DNA of 64,000 bases from Microcebus murinus (GCF_040939455.1 NC_134104.1:138916501-138980500); one strand, 5' to 3'; numbered from the stretch's first letter, positions 44,314 through 56,139 are shown. Program-made: numbers and translations. Notes: a model not told the origin generated them from the sequence alone.

Positions 44314-44440
44314 ATTCATATGATATGTTGACAAATAGCAAAATGAAACAGTTACAGAATGCTAAAGAGCCCCCCCATATCATTCATATGATAGGTTGAC
44401 AAATAGCAAAATGAAACAGATACAGAACGCTACAGACCTC
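44314..44440 (+). repeat. 68-bp imperfect tandem duplication
   Basis: Copy one starts 'attcatatgatatgttgac' at 44314 and copy two 'attcatatgataggttgac' at 44382, a period of 68 bp. About 50 bases are nearly identical (for example 'aaatagcaaaatgaaacag' in both), with a few substitutions. The C-run 'gccccccc' at 44370-44376 lies at the junction. Confidence 0.9.
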
Positions 44441-44590
44441 CTTCCTCTGCTCTCTTCCTTGTCTACATGGCAAACTCCTACTTAACCTTCAAACTCAATT
44501 CATCCTAGACGTCACCCCGTCCCACAAAAGCCCTTCAGAGCCCAACTTTACAATGCACGGTGCTCTCTCCACTGTGCTCTGTGCCAATCA
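44441..44590 (+). mobile_element. L2 LINE fragment
   Basis: L2 3' region: 'ctacatggcaaactcctacttaaccttcaaactcaattcatcctagacgtcacc', then 'ggtgctctctccactgtgctctg'. Confidence 0.6.
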
Positions 44591-45054
44591 AGACATTGGG
44601 TTATTACAATTTGTTAAGTGGTCAGCAACCTCTGATAACCAAGCCTAGGAGTGGAGGATTGGGCCAGGAGAAAACCTGTCATTATAAGCAAATGCAATTC
44701 AAGGTGTGGTGAACGAACTATCTGAGACCAGCCCACCAGGAGGGAGGTAGAGAAACCAAGAACAGCCTTTAAAATCTCTGCAGTTACTGACAGTACTGGG
44801 ACATTGTACAAAAGTATCAGTCCACAATAGATTGGAAATTTAAAAATAAAAGTACTATTTTGCTTTGTTTTTTTTAATCAGAGTTTGAGATGCATTGGTG
44901 TAGGAGACACATTGGAAAGAGGGAGGGAAAAGAGGGAAGAAGGGAGGGAGGGAGGAGAGGTAGCAGGGGCAAGGAAAATAAAAATAATAGTCTTTGTATA
45001 ATTATGTATTAATATTAATTTAACATACAAAATATTTTACACATATTATATCCC
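44591..45054. other. unassigned DNA with purine-rich run
   Basis: 44592-44850 may be a decayed DNA transposon, not named. A G/A-rich run at 44915-44963 ('gagggagggaaaagagggaag...') precedes AT-rich sequence. Confidence 0.3.
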
Positions 45055-45495
45055 TGGGTTCTTACCTCTATCATGCAAGATCTTCCTTCCGTTCTGCAAA
45101 CACTCCAAGCACTGGTCTATCTCTCTTTCCTTTGTTCTCTTCTTTCACTGGGGTGTGCTCTTCTCCACTGGTTTCTGCTGCTGTTGTGATCACAGCTCAC
45201 GTGTCATCCTTTGAGGAGCCTTCTCTGGCCACCCAGCCTACAGTGTTCTCCTTCCTTACCCCATGCCACCCCCCTTCATCATATGACCCCATTTATTTTT
45301 GTTTTCCTCCATGAAACTTAAAACAATCCAAACCTATTTCATTCTTGTGTTTGCTTATTGTTTCTGTTAAGTTTCCCACTAGAATATGAGCTCCTTAAGA
45401 ATAAGCATGCTCTTGCTCACCTCATACCTCCCACAGCTAGATAGTGCCTGGCATAGAGACCAATGAATGAGTGAATGGATTGAATGAGTGAATGA
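45055..45495 (+). mobile_element. L2 LINE 3' end
   Basis: Sense L2: 'ctgcaaacactccaagcac', 'cacgtgtcatcctttgaggagccttctctggccacccagcc', 'cccactagaatatgagctccttaagaataagcatgctcttgctcacctcatacc', 'agatagtgcctggcatagagaccaatgaatgagtgaatgg'. The terminal tgaatgag repeats are typical of the L2 3' end. Confidence 0.85.
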
Positions 45496-45924
45496 AAACC
45501 GTAGGTACCCTCATTTCCATTCAAAATGCAAAGAAAATAAGAGTTTTAGGATTTTGCTCCAAAGAATTTCAGTCTTACTCAAGGATGTACAGCTCCTCCA
45601 TAGACCCAAGACTCCAAGAGAGGCTCCTGACTCCAAAAGTAGTGCTATTTCTACCTTACAACGCTGCCAGAGGTAGAAGTTTCTAGGGAAATACCTACAG
45701 AGATTCGCAAAACATAATAAGAAAATTCACATCGGGGAAATGTAGCTATAGTCAGCCTCTGCAGTTCTAAATAGGGATCCCTTTGAAATTGAAGGAAAAA
45801 AAAACAGCAAAAGCCCAGGAGATTGAATTGGGGGTCTGCTTTCAGCTGAGATAACATCTAAACTCTCACCTATTCCCTTCCCCCCTAGCTCTAAACAATC
45901 CCTAACCCCCATCTTTATTATTGT
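45496..45924. other. unique DNA
   Basis: No recognised repeat. Overlapping frames of 62-68 codons (45488-45857) and a minus-strand frame of 90 codons (45727-45999) lack family features. Confidence 0.35.
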
Positions 45925-46090
45925 AAGAGAAGAAAAAGCAAGGACTTTGGAGCCAGGTACACCAGAGTTCAAATCTTGATTTCTTTCTTGCTTGGGCAAG
46001 TTCCTACAACCCTTTTTCCCTTGGTTTCTTCATCCCCCCTTTACAGGGTATACAGTGATTAAATGGGGTGAGAAAGGCAAGTGCCCCCCA
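45925..46090 (+). repeat. MIR SINE
   Basis: Sense MIR start and core: 'gcaaggactttggagccaggtacaccagagttcaaatcttgatttctttcttgcttgggcaagttcctacaaccc', then 'ggtatacagtgattaaatgggg'. Confidence 0.85.
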
Positions 46091-46467
46091 GGGATATTCA
46101 ACCAAGACAAATTCCCCTATCTTTTCCTTGTTGACATGCCTTTAACATCAGCTAATTGTACTGGTGCCAAGTGGATAGGAGAGTGAGTACAAAATGAATG
46201 AGGATTTACAACCCACACAGCTTTTCAAGGTAGTTAGCCCTACCTTGTGAATGAGGTCTTCACATTTACCCTCCTAACCAAATAATTTTTAGCCAGGCTA
46301 TAACCTCACATGCAGCCTCATTGCTAAGCAAATGACCGTTAGATTGACCCCTATTTACATAAAGGAGTAAATGGCTGCTTCCAATGCCAAAATAGAATTG
46401 TATGAGGAAATGGTGTTCTTGGAAACTGAAGTCTTTATTTCTTCTTTTCTCCTTTGACAGCTTAACT
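46091..46467. other. unique DNA
   Basis: No feature recognised. Confidence 0.3.
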
Positions 46468-46800
46468 AGTGGGAAGAGTTTTGGAAACAGACAGACAAGA
46501 GTTCAAATCCCAGTCCTGCCATTCGCTGGCAAGTCACTTCACATGTCTTAATCCTAATTTCCAGATCTGTAAAATGAACATAACACTTCTTACCTCGATG
46601 CATTCTTGGCGGGCCTGGAGATGGTGTGATGCAGACTGTGGAAGGTGCTTGATGAACAGGAGTTTTAATTCCTCGCCCAAATACTTGGGCTTAGCCACAG
46701 GGGGAAAGGTCTGCCCACAGCAGCAGGAAAGGGGACGGTCCCATTACAATAGTGCCTGGAGCATAGTAGGCACTTAATAAATATTTAATGAATGAATAAA
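46468..46800 (+). repeat. MIR SINE with a 90-bp insert
   Basis: Core: 'agttttggaaacagacagacaagagttcaaatcccagtcctgccattcgctggcaagtcacttcacatgtcttaatcc...tctgtaaaatgaacataac'. The 3' end appears at 46747-46800 ('atagtgcctggagcatagtaggcacttaataaatatttaatgaatg'). The stretch between, about 46655-46740, does not fit MIR. It is either an insertion or the junction of two SINE/L2 pieces. Confidence 0.8.
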
Positions 46801-47540
46801 ATGGAAGAGTAATTTGTTTGCAACTGTCAAAGAAGAAATATGTTCATATCCTGAATCCTAGCATGGTGTTCCAGCATTTCAGTTCATGACACTAACACTT
46901 ATTCACAAGAGTCCACCAAGAACAAGAGTTGTTTAGTCTAAAAGTCTTGCCCATCTTTCAGCTCCTTCCAGACTTGCTGAAGGAGCCCATGGTCTAAGGT
47001 CAATTGTGAGTGGTGATGTGCCCCATTAGGTGTTAGATTGAATGTACCAAAGGTAATACTTCCATGGCCACTGAAGTGCTTCCCCGGGAGAGAAGCAGAT
47101 CCCCATGGAAGGAAGATTTGAGGCTGCCACCCTCGAAGCCATCTGGCCCTGATTTAGAAGTGCAGTTCATCCAAATTAAGACCGCTTACTGCACCTGGAT
47201 TTTTAACTGGGCACACCACCCCCAACTCTTCCTACAAAGAAAATGATGCATGAAATGCCATCCTGAAATTGGATAGGAGCAGGAATAAAAACAATCAGGC
47301 AAAAATTGAGGGTCCTGAAAGGAACCCTCACTCTGGGATTTGCAAAGCTACACAGAAGTCCAGATGTAATACTTAGCAGGAGAGATGTAGTTGTCTGTCA
47401 GACATCAAGCCTCGTTTGCAAAGCTGTCAGTCACTGCTATGTGCTAGAAAGTCACCGTGTGAACTGGCCAGCACCCAGGAGGATTTCCGAGACATGAAAA
47501 TTCAGACAAAGAAGTGCCAGTGAGCATTGGAAATCTTAAT
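46801..47540. other. unique DNA, possible regulatory block
   Basis: Repeat-free and complex, with some CpG ('cttccccgggagag', 'gcctcgtttgc'). The 60- and 63-codon frames lack family features. It is a weaker candidate conserved block than 43480-44240. Confidence 0.3.
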
Positions 47541-48600
47541 AATACTGGACTCCAAAGCCACACCAGTTTCTCTCCCTCTTTGTCCCTCGTCCTCATTTCT
47601 TCCTCTCACTTCCTCTTTCCTCTCACTTTCCCCTGCTTCTCCTCTATTTTTGTCTCCCCACTTCAGTTTTGAAAGACTTACAGGATTGAAGGAGCAGAGG
47701 AAAGTAGCACGTGAGAACCTAAGCTCATCAGAGACACTTTCTATTTGTCTGATGTCTAAACTTCCACAACATTCACATACACAGATTTATTTTCTTTTCT
47801 TTTGCTCCCTTTTATGAGAAAAGGACTAACAGCTAACTGATATCATAGATTCAATTTTTTAAAGAAACTAATTTCAGGGGAAAACACAAGGTCAATGCAA
47901 ATTCAATGTTTATCTATCTATCTATTTAATTTTGCAAAATTCAATAAATCCCTCCTGAGCACCTGGCATAAACTATGCCTTTCTCTCCTGCTCTCTGCCC
48001 CAGATCAGTCTCACTACAAATTCATGATCAGCCTCCACTGGACCTTAAGTGCTGCTTGAAGTCTTTCTGCATTTCTCTGGTCAGCACTCTCACCCATCCT
48101 CCACACAGGCCAATGTAAATCTTCACACTCATCAAAGCTTCTACTTTATCCCCCACTCCCACTCCTGGCTTTGCTCAGAAAAGCCCCCTCCTCCTCCTTC
48201 ACAGTGAAAACAGAAACCATAAGGCAAGGACTCCCTCACTCATCGGCTCCCCAGCTCACCTCTGTGGGTATCACCATGGTGACAATGACAGTGGGATGCT
48301 CTGGGTCCCCTCTGTCCTACACTACCTTCTCAGAAGACCTATCTTGTTAGTCTGTCCTTCTTCCTCTAGATCTTTGAATTCTCCCTTTCTACCAGTTCTT
48401 TTCCATCAGTATTTAAATATACTTAAAAGCTTATTCCATCTTGACAACAATCAGACAGATAAAGCCCCTCTTCTGCCCAGGCTGGCCCTTGTGGTCTTCT
48501 CGTGCCTCCTCTTACACCTCATACCCTCATTTGTTGAGAGCAAGTCTACACTCACTTTCCCTCTCTGCTCCCCAATAAAGGGAGGAGTTTTGGATTAAAG
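47541..48600. other. pyrimidine-rich DNA, possibly decayed L2
   Basis: 47565-47655 is a CT-rich patch. A (TATC)n patch lies at 47911-47927. 47960-48590 reads like the sense strand of an old LINE (short C/T-rich phrases) but I cannot align it confidently to L2. Frames of 96 and 100 codons reflect low stop density and have no family features. Confidence 0.35.
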
Positions 48601-48604
48601 CAGA

Positions 48605-48805
48605 CTTGAGGCAGAGTTGCTCTTTCCCCACCTGAATTATGTGATCATGGGCATAGTATTTAACTTCTCTATATCTCAGTTTTCTCAAGTAAAATGGAAT
48701 AAATATTAATCTGATTATTGGGTGAATATAAAATGTGGCAATACTGGTAAAGAGCTAAGCACAGTGTCTGGCATATAACAAGCTTTTAAAAATGTAGCTA
48801 TAATT
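48605..48805 (+). repeat. MIR SINE
   Basis: Sense MIR: 'ttatgtgatcatgggcatagtatttaacttctctatatctcagttttctcaagtaaaatggaataaatattaatctg', 'gagctaagcacagtgtctggcatataacaagc'. Confidence 0.9.
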
Positions 48806-48990
48806 ATTATTTAATTTTTAAGACTTTGTAATCTAGTTTCTTCCCTTACGATTCAACCACCATTGCTCTTCCCAAAAATCTCATTGCTAAATTTGATCAA
48901 AGATGATTTTTCAGAATTATTTCAACTGCAGGCTAGAAACAGCCTGCCCACGCCATTCTCAAGGAAAGGATCAAAAGTTGCAAGTAGATG
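48806..48990. other. unassigned DNA upstream of L1
   Basis: It could be flanking unique DNA or the start of the L1 5' UTR. The boundary is not resolved because I found no convincing target-site duplication. Confidence 0.3.
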
Positions 48991-49508
48991 TCTACCTACA
49001 GATGGACTCTCTTGGAGAGAGCATTGTAAATCATCATAGAAGCAACAGGAGAAACTCAGAGTGAAGGAGAAGGGGACAGGGAGATCCACTCACCAAGATT
49101 GGAAGGTACCTGGGGGGACATCTAGGGGGCAAAGGAGCGAACCCTGGGACTCCACATTCTCCCTGCTGACACTGTGACCTGAGCTGTGAGGACCCCCCAC
49201 CACTACTGCAGGCCCCCCACACTGATCAAGGAACTGCTTAGAGACTATATAGCAATGATGCACGAGAGAATAGGCACAGCAGGGATACAGTGGCTTCTGT
49301 TCCCAGGTGGCTGCAACTGATGCCATTCTGAGCTCTTGGGTCCAGAGCACCCAGTCTATACAGGGATCAGCTTCACAGCAACAGCCTCTGTATCACCCTT
49401 TCTGGGCCAGGGAGGGAGTAGGAAGGGCAGGGGCTTTCACATGCCCAATGACCAGGACCTGAGTGCACCCCCAACCAGGAAATTCAAACAGAGGGGCACT
49501 GATGCCAT

Positions 49509-50120
49509 TTGAGAGGCCCTACGGCAACAGCTTCAGAGGGAGAGAGCCCCAGTCATCTGGCAACCCAGCTCCCATGGCCCCACAAGCTGCGCAGTGGAAC
49601 GTGCCTCTACAGAACTGCACAAGACCTGGTGGGCCACCACCACCACCTGTGGACTCACGTGCTACCCAGCAAGCAAAACCCCTATAACATCATGCAATGT
49701 CACACCTGTGGTCCAGCACTCCACCACAGACCTGCTTTTCATGAGCCACCCCTTGCCACAAGCTGCCATTATACCTGGACCTGGATAGAACAAACACCCA
49801 CAGCCTGGACACCAGCAGCCACTGCAACCACCATGGGGAAGCCCAGGCAGAGCAGTCTCTTACAACGCCCACCTCCATGGAGAGGGATTCACACAGCCCC
49901 AACCCAAACTTCCAACAGCAGCTGGGGACCAACCTACCACTCCACACAAAGATCACCCAGCACTGGCTTGGACTGTTACAACCACAGAGGAATGGGACAG
50001 TGCAAAACAGCCACCAGCTACATTACAAGATCTCAGTATAACCACCCCTTGCCTGCTGGACCAATCTTCCAGAATAGGACACAAATGCACCATCTAGGGA
50101 TTTCTCCCTCCTCTAATTAA
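49509..50120 (+). other. 203-codon sense open frame in L1 5' UTR
   Basis: An ATG-initiated frame of 203 codons lies wholly in the L1 5' UTR, ending about 75 bases before the ORF1 start. The product would be Thr/His/Pro/Ser-rich, without a recognisable domain. Known primate L1 ORF0 is antisense, so this is not ORF0. It is the longest open frame in the window and may simply reflect the low stop density of the GC-rich UTR. Confidence 0.35.
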
Positions 50121-50195
50121 ATAGGAGCATTCACAACAAAGGAACACAGGTACACTACAAACTTACCTGTCCTAAAGTGAGAGAAGAGGTTTCAG

Positions 50196-51190
50196 ATGAA
50201 AAGAAACCAGCAAAAGAACTCTGGCAATGTGAGAAAACAAGCTAGTTTAGCACCCCCAAAGGATCAAAATAGACCTACAGCAACAGACCCCAAACAAAAG
50301 GAAATTGTTGACATGTCAGAAATGGAATTCAGAATATGGATGGAAAACAAGATGAATGGGATTGAAGAAAAAAATGAAAACCAACACAAAGAAGCAAAAA
50401 AAAAAATTTAAAACATGAATGACAAAAATGAAAAGGTCACTAAAGAGATAGACAACCTAATAAGGGATGTAACAGAACTTGAAAAAATGGAAGAGTCATT
50501 TAAGGAATTTCAAAATACAGCAGAAAGCTTCAACAGCAGGCTAGACCAAGCAAAAGGATGAATTTCAGAGTTTGAAGATAGGGCTTTCAAACTAACACAG
50601 TCAGTCAAAAATGCAGGAAAAAGTAAAGAAGAATGAACAACACTAAGAGAAATATGGGACTATTTAAAGTGAGCCAATATATGAATTATAGGTATTCTGG
50701 AGGGAGAAGAAGAATAAGCAAAAAGCATAGAAAACCCATTCAAGGAATTATTGAGGAAAACTTCCCTGATATTGCCAGATAGTCATACAGCCAGATGCAA
50801 GATGGTCATTAAACACTGAGAAGATTCATAGCAAATAGGACATCTCCAAAACACATAGTCATCAACCTGAACAAAATCAAAAATAAAGGAGAACATCTAC
50901 AAGTTGTAAGATTAAAGCAACAGCTAACCTACAAAGGAAAATTCATCAGGCTGACAGCAGACTTCTCAGAGCAGACCTTACAAGCCAAAAGGGATTGGTG
51001 CCCTATTTTTAGTTTTCTTAAACAAAACAACTGCTAGCCAAGACCTTTGTATCCTGCAAAACTAAATTTCATAAGTGATGGAGAAATAAAGACTTTTCCA
51101 GACAAGCAAACATTAAGAGAATTTGTCACAACTGTGACTACCCTACAGAAAATGCTCAAAAGTTCACTATACATGGAACAGCACAATAGA
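50196..51190 (+). pseudogene. L1 ORF1 remnant (RNA-binding ORF1p)
   Basis: ORF1p forms trimers and binds L1 RNA. The start MKRNQQKNSGNVRKQ is followed by an intact frame of only 71 codons (to 50411). The homology then continues through a Lys/Glu-rich coiled-coil-like region (50412-50640) with stops such as TGA after 'caagcaaaagga', and a C-terminal part containing 'agacttctcagagcagaccttacaagccaaaaggga' (about 50960-51000). Several stops and frameshifts make it non-functional. Confidence 0.85.
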
Positions 51191-53765
51191 TACTCACCAG
51201 TGTAAAAGCACCCCAAAGTTAAAGCTCACAGCTCTTACAAAACAATAACACAAAAGGGAAAACAAAATAAGATATCATTTGACATGATGAACAGAGCAGT
51301 ATCCCACAATCAATACTAACACTGAACATGACTGATTTTAATGCTCCATTTAAAAGGCATAGACTGGTTGAATAGTTGAAAAATCATAATGTAAGTATAT
51401 GCTGTCTCAAGAAACCCATCTAACTTGCAAGAACTCACATAGACTCAAGGTAAAGGGATAGAAAAAAAGATTCCACACAAGTGGAAACCAAAAGTGAACA
51501 GTTATAGCCATTCTTATATCAAATAAAATTGACTTTAAACCAACAATGGTTAAAAAAAAGAGAGAGACAAAGATAGTCATTATATAATGATAAGAGGGGG
51601 AAATTCAACAAGTAGACATAACAATCCTAAGTATATATGCATCTAACACCAGGGCTCCCAGATTCATAAAACAAATTCTACTAGATCTAAGCAAAGAAAT
51701 AAACAGTAGCATCATAGTCACAAGGGACTTCAATACCCCACTGACAGAACTGGACAGATCATCAAAGCAGAAAACCAACAAAGAAAATCTGGACTTAAAT
51801 GGAACTTCAGAACAAATGAACCTAACAGACATTTACAGAATACTCTACCCAAAAACTACAAAATATATATTCTTCTTATCAGCACATGAGACATTTTACA
51901 AGATTGATCATATCTTAGGCTACAAAATAAGTCTCAGAAAACTCAGAAAAATCAAAATCATACCATGTGTCTTCTCAGACAGCATAGAAAAAAACTAGAA
52001 ATCAATTCCAAGAGAAACTCTCAAATCTACACAAAGCCATGGAAATTAAATAACTTGCTGCTGAATGACCCTTGGGTCAATGATGAAATTAAGATAGAAA
52101 TCAAAAGATTATTTGAACTAAATGGCAAAGGGAACACAAGCTTTAAAATCTATGGGATACAGAAAAAGCAGTGCTAAGGGGAAAGTTTGTAGCCTTAAAT
52201 ACTTACATCAAAAAGACAGAAACATCACAAATTATCAACCTGATGTCACATATCAAGGACCTAGAAAAAGAACAAACCAAACCTAATGCCAGCAGAAGAA
52301 AAGAAATAACAAAGCTCAGAGGAGAACTAAACAAAGGAGAACCCAAAAAAATAATACAAAAGATCCTTGAAATAAAAACTTGGTTCTTTAAAAAGATAAA
52401 CAAAATTAATACACCACCAGCCATATTAGCCAGAAATAGAAAAGAAATGGTTCAAATAAGCACAATCACAAATGAAAAAGGACACATTACAACTGATACC
52501 ACAGAAATACAAAATATCATCAGTGAATACTAGGAAACCTCTATACACACAAACTAGAAAACCTAGAGGAAATTGATAAATTTCTAGAAACATATAACCA
52601 CACAAGCCTCAATCAGGAAGAAATAGAAATCTTGAACAGATCAATAATGAGCAGCGAGATTGAAGAAGTAGTAAAAAAAATGCCCAACACAAAAAGCCCC
52701 AGACTAGAAGGATTCACAGACGAATTCTACCAGTCCTACAAGAAAAACTGGCACCTATCCTACAGAAATTATCCCATGACATCCAGAAGGAAGGAATACT
52801 ACCTAACTCTTTCTACAAAGCCAGTATCACCTTGATACCAATGCCAGGAAAGGATACTACAAAATAAACAAAACTATGGACCAATATCTATTATGAACAT
52901 TGATGCAAAAATCCTCAACAAGATACTAGCAAACCGAATTCAGCAACACTTCAGAAAATAATTCATCATGATCAAGTGGGTTTCATCACAGGGATGTAAG
53001 AATGATTCAACATACACATATACACACATCAATAAATGTGAATCATCACATAAGCAGAAGCAAAAACAAAAATCATATGATCATCTCAATAGATGCAGAA
53101 AAAAGCATTTGATAAAATCCAATACATTTTCGTGATAAAAGCCCTCAACAAGCTGTCCATAAAAGGAATGCACCTCAAAATTACAAAGGCCACATATGAC
53201 AAAACTCACAGCAAAGATCACACTGAGTAGGGAAAAGTTGAAAGCATTTCCCTTAAGAAATGGACCAAGATGCCTACTGTCACCACTTCTAGTCAACATA
53301 GTACTGGAAGTTCTTGCCAGAGCAATCAGGCAAAAGAAAGAAATAAAGAGCATCCATATCAGGAAAGAGGAGGTCAAACTGTCCCTGTTTGCCAATGATA
53401 TGTTCCTGTACGTATAAAACCCTAAAGACTACATCAAAAGACTTCTAGAATTGATAAATAAATTCAGCAAAATCTCAGGTTACAAAAATCAATGTACACA
53501 AGTCAGTAGTGTTTCTATACACTAATAACAGTCAAGCTGAGAGTCAAATCAAGGACTCAATACCATTTACAAAAGCTATGAAGAAAACAAAATACTTAGG
53601 AATTTACCTAACGAAGGAGGTGAGTGATCTCTACAATAAGAATTACCAAACACTGTTGAAAGAAATTATGGATGGCACAAACAAATGTAAAAACATCCCA
53701 TGCTCATGGATTGGTAGAATCAACATTATCAAAATGTCCATTCTGCCCAAAGTGATTTAAAGATG

Positions 53766-53953
53766 CAATGTAATTCCCATGAATTACATTGCTGAGGCTG
53801 GTCTCAAACTCCAATATCTTATTTCATATATCTAGAAATATAACCAATAATAACCAAATATAACCAATATAACCAAAATAACCAAAAATAACCAATAACA
53901 AAATAACCAATAATAACCAAAATAACCAATATCTTATTTCATATATCTAGAAA
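53766..53953 (+). repeat. rearranged patch in L1 ORF2: hairpin, short array, flanking duplication
   Basis: An 11-bp perfect inverted repeat (caatgtaattc/gaattacattg, loop ccat) lies at 53766-53791. It is followed by an Alu-like scrap 'gaggctggtctcaaactcc' (53793-53811). A 28-bp segment at 53811-53838 recurs at 53926-53953, a 115-bp offset. Between the copies is an array of degenerate 'ataaccaa' units (53839-53925). Normal ORF2 resumes at 53954. None of this belongs to a typical L1. Confidence 0.9.
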
Positions 53954-55084
53954 AAATAATCCTAAGCTTCATTTGGAACCAAAAAAGAGCCCAAATAGCC
54001 AAAGCAATCTTAAGCAAAAAGAACAAATTTGAAAGCATCACATTACCTGACTTCAAATTATACTACAAGGTTATTAGTTATCAAAACAGCATGATACTGG
54101 TATAAATGTAGAGACATAGACCAATGGAACAGAATAGAGAACCCCAAAATAAAAACATATGCCTATGACCAACTGATCTTTGACAAAACAGACAAAAACA
54201 TACATTGGGCAAAGGAAGCCCTATTCAATAAATGGTGCTGGGAACATTGGACAGCCTCATGCAGAAGAATGAAATAGGACCTATATCTCTCACCATATAC
54301 AAAAATTAATTCAAAATGGACTGAAGACTTAAATGTAAGGCATGAAACCATAAAAATTCTAGAAAAAGCATAGGAAAATCTTATAGACATTGGCCTTGGC
54401 AAAGGATGTATTACTAAGACCCACAGGCAAATATAATAAATGGGACTTAATTAAATTAAAAAGCTTCTGCACAGCAAAGAACATAATCAACAGAGTAAAC
54501 AAGCAACCTACAGAATTGGAGAAAATATTTGTAAACTGTACATCTGACAAAGGACTTATATCCAAAATCTACAAACAACTCAAACAAAACAGCAAGATAA
54601 AGCAAACAGCCCCATCAGAAAGTGGGAAAAAGACATGAACAAAATTTTTAAAAAGTAGATAAATGACCAAAACCATATGAAAAAATGTTCATCATCATTA
54701 ATCATCAGGGAAACATAAATTAAAACCACAATGAGATACCACATATCCCTATCAGAATGCATTATTAACAAGTCAAAAACAACAGATAGCTGGCCTGGAT
54801 GCAAAGAAAAAAAATGTCTATACACTGGTGGGACTACAAACTGGCTTAACCACTATGGAAAACAGTATAGGGATTCCTCAAACAGCTAAAAATACCCCTA
54901 GTATGCAACCCAGCAATTCCACTACTGGGTATCTACCCAAAGGAAAAGAAATCATTTTATCAAAAATACACCTGCACCCAAATGTTTATTCCAGCACAAT
55001 TCATAATTGCAAAGATATGGACTCAACCTATGTCCCCATGAATTCATGAGAGGATAAAGAAAATTCAGCATTATACATACACAT

Positions 55085-55115
55085 ATACATACACACACAC
55101 ACACACACACAGAGA
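55085..55115 (+). repeat. (CA)n microsatellite in L1
   Basis: 'catatacatacacacacacacacacacacacag' replaces the usual 'tggtatatgtataccatgg' area of the L1 3' end. Confidence 0.9.
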
Positions 55116-55484
55116 CCCTGGCGTACTACTCAGCCATGAAAAAGAATTAAATAATGTCATTTGCAGCAACTTGGATGGAACTGGAGACTGTTATCCTAAG
55201 TGAAGTATCTTAGGAATGGAAAGCCAAACAAAATATGTTCTCACTAATAAGTGGGGGCTAAACAATGTGTACACATGGGCACAAAGAGATATAAAGGACA
55301 TCAGAAACCAAGAAGGGGGTGGGTGAGAGGGGAGTGAGGGATAAAAAGCTTACCTATTGGGTACAATAAATACCATCCCAGTGGTGGGCACAGTGAAAGC
55401 CCCGACTTCAGCATTATATGGTGTATCCATGTAACAAAATCATTTGTACCTGCTTAATATTTTGAAATTAAAAAAAAAACACAA

Positions 55485-55830
55485 TTATCTCACTTGATCC
55501 CTTTGGCACAACTGATGGCTTTTTTCCTTACGAAACTAGTTCTCTGTCCACTTCTTATAATATCCCAACACCTGCAGGTGTACCTCTGAGTTTCATCCCC
55601 CACCCAACCTATTTTTTCATTCTTCTCATACTCTCGTAGTGATCTCCCCTGCGCCTATGGCTTCTACAAACTGGCAATGCCTGAATCAATGTCTGTGGTC
55701 CAAAACTTTCTCCCAAGCTCCATATTGAAAGATCCAACTGCCTGTGTGGCACCTCTACTGAGAAGACTCACAGGTACTTCCAACCGTCCCAAGCAGCCAT
55801 AGTCATCTTCCCCATGTCTTCCTGTGTGGA
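55485..55830 (+). mobile_element. L2 LINE fragment
   Basis: Sense L2 ORF2: 'ggcacaactgatggcttttttcc', 'ctgtggtccaaaactttctcccaagctccatattgaaagatccaactgcctgtgtggcacctctactgag', 'acttccaaccgtcccaagc'. It is probably the same L2 as 56140-56335. Confidence 0.65.
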
Positions 55831-56139
55831 CCATTAGCACTCACCCAGTTGGCTTTCCAGAAACCTTGCACTGGCATGGTGAGCACATCATTGTCCCCTG
55901 TGTGTATTAATGTCACTAATTTCCAACTGATATATATTTGTTGCATCTGCCTAATCTATTCTCTACTTTATACTCAGAAAATGAACTTTAGTTATCTATT
56001 TCCTTGAGTCAGACTTTTGAAAATACAGAAAAGTACAAAGAATGGTAAAATGAACACTCATATTCCCACTACCCAGATTTTAACAGTGATGTTTCTAAAA
56101 CTAAACTCTTACCATATGGCTAGTCTGTAAAATAAATAC
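55831..56139. other. unassigned DNA between L2 pieces
   Basis: It may include an L1M antisense scrap at 56000-56100 ('gtacaaagaatggtaaaatgaacactcatattcccactacccagattt'), which resembles an L1M 3' region. Otherwise no feature. Confidence 0.3.

Larger units (their letters stand above)
51260..55256 (+). pseudogene. L1 ORF2 remnant (endonuclease and reverse transcriptase)
   Basis: ORF2p nicks target DNA and reverse-transcribes L1 RNA. The endonuclease motif QETHLTCK, with its catalytic Glu, is intact at 51408-51431. Reverse transcriptase motif A (IDAEKAFDKI type) at 53089-53113 carries one extra A in an A-run, shifting the frame. The catalytic FADD box reads FAND at 53388-53399. Longest intact pieces are 120 codons (52171-52533), 83 (53509-53760) and 82 (54390-54638). 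A stop replaces the Gln of the GMQ-type motif near 52997. Inactive. Confidence 0.9.
48991..55480 (+). mobile_element. near-full-length L1 (L1MA/L1PB-like), inactive
   Basis: The order is a 5' UTR of about 1.2 kb (to 50195), ORF1 remnant (50196 to about 51190), ORF2 remnant (about 51260-55256), and a 3' UTR ending 'aatcatttgtacctgcttaatattttgaaatt' plus A10. Total is about 6.4 kb. The 3' UTR ('ataagtgggggctaaacaatgtgtacacatgggcacaaagag') resembles older primate L1PB/L1MA types. Many stops and frameshifts are present. A (CA)n lies near its 3' end and a rearranged patch at 53766-53953. Confidence 0.9.

Noticed and set aside
52171..52533. 120-codon protein as a separate gene
   Set aside because: It is an intact piece of the decayed L1 ORF2, not an independent gene.
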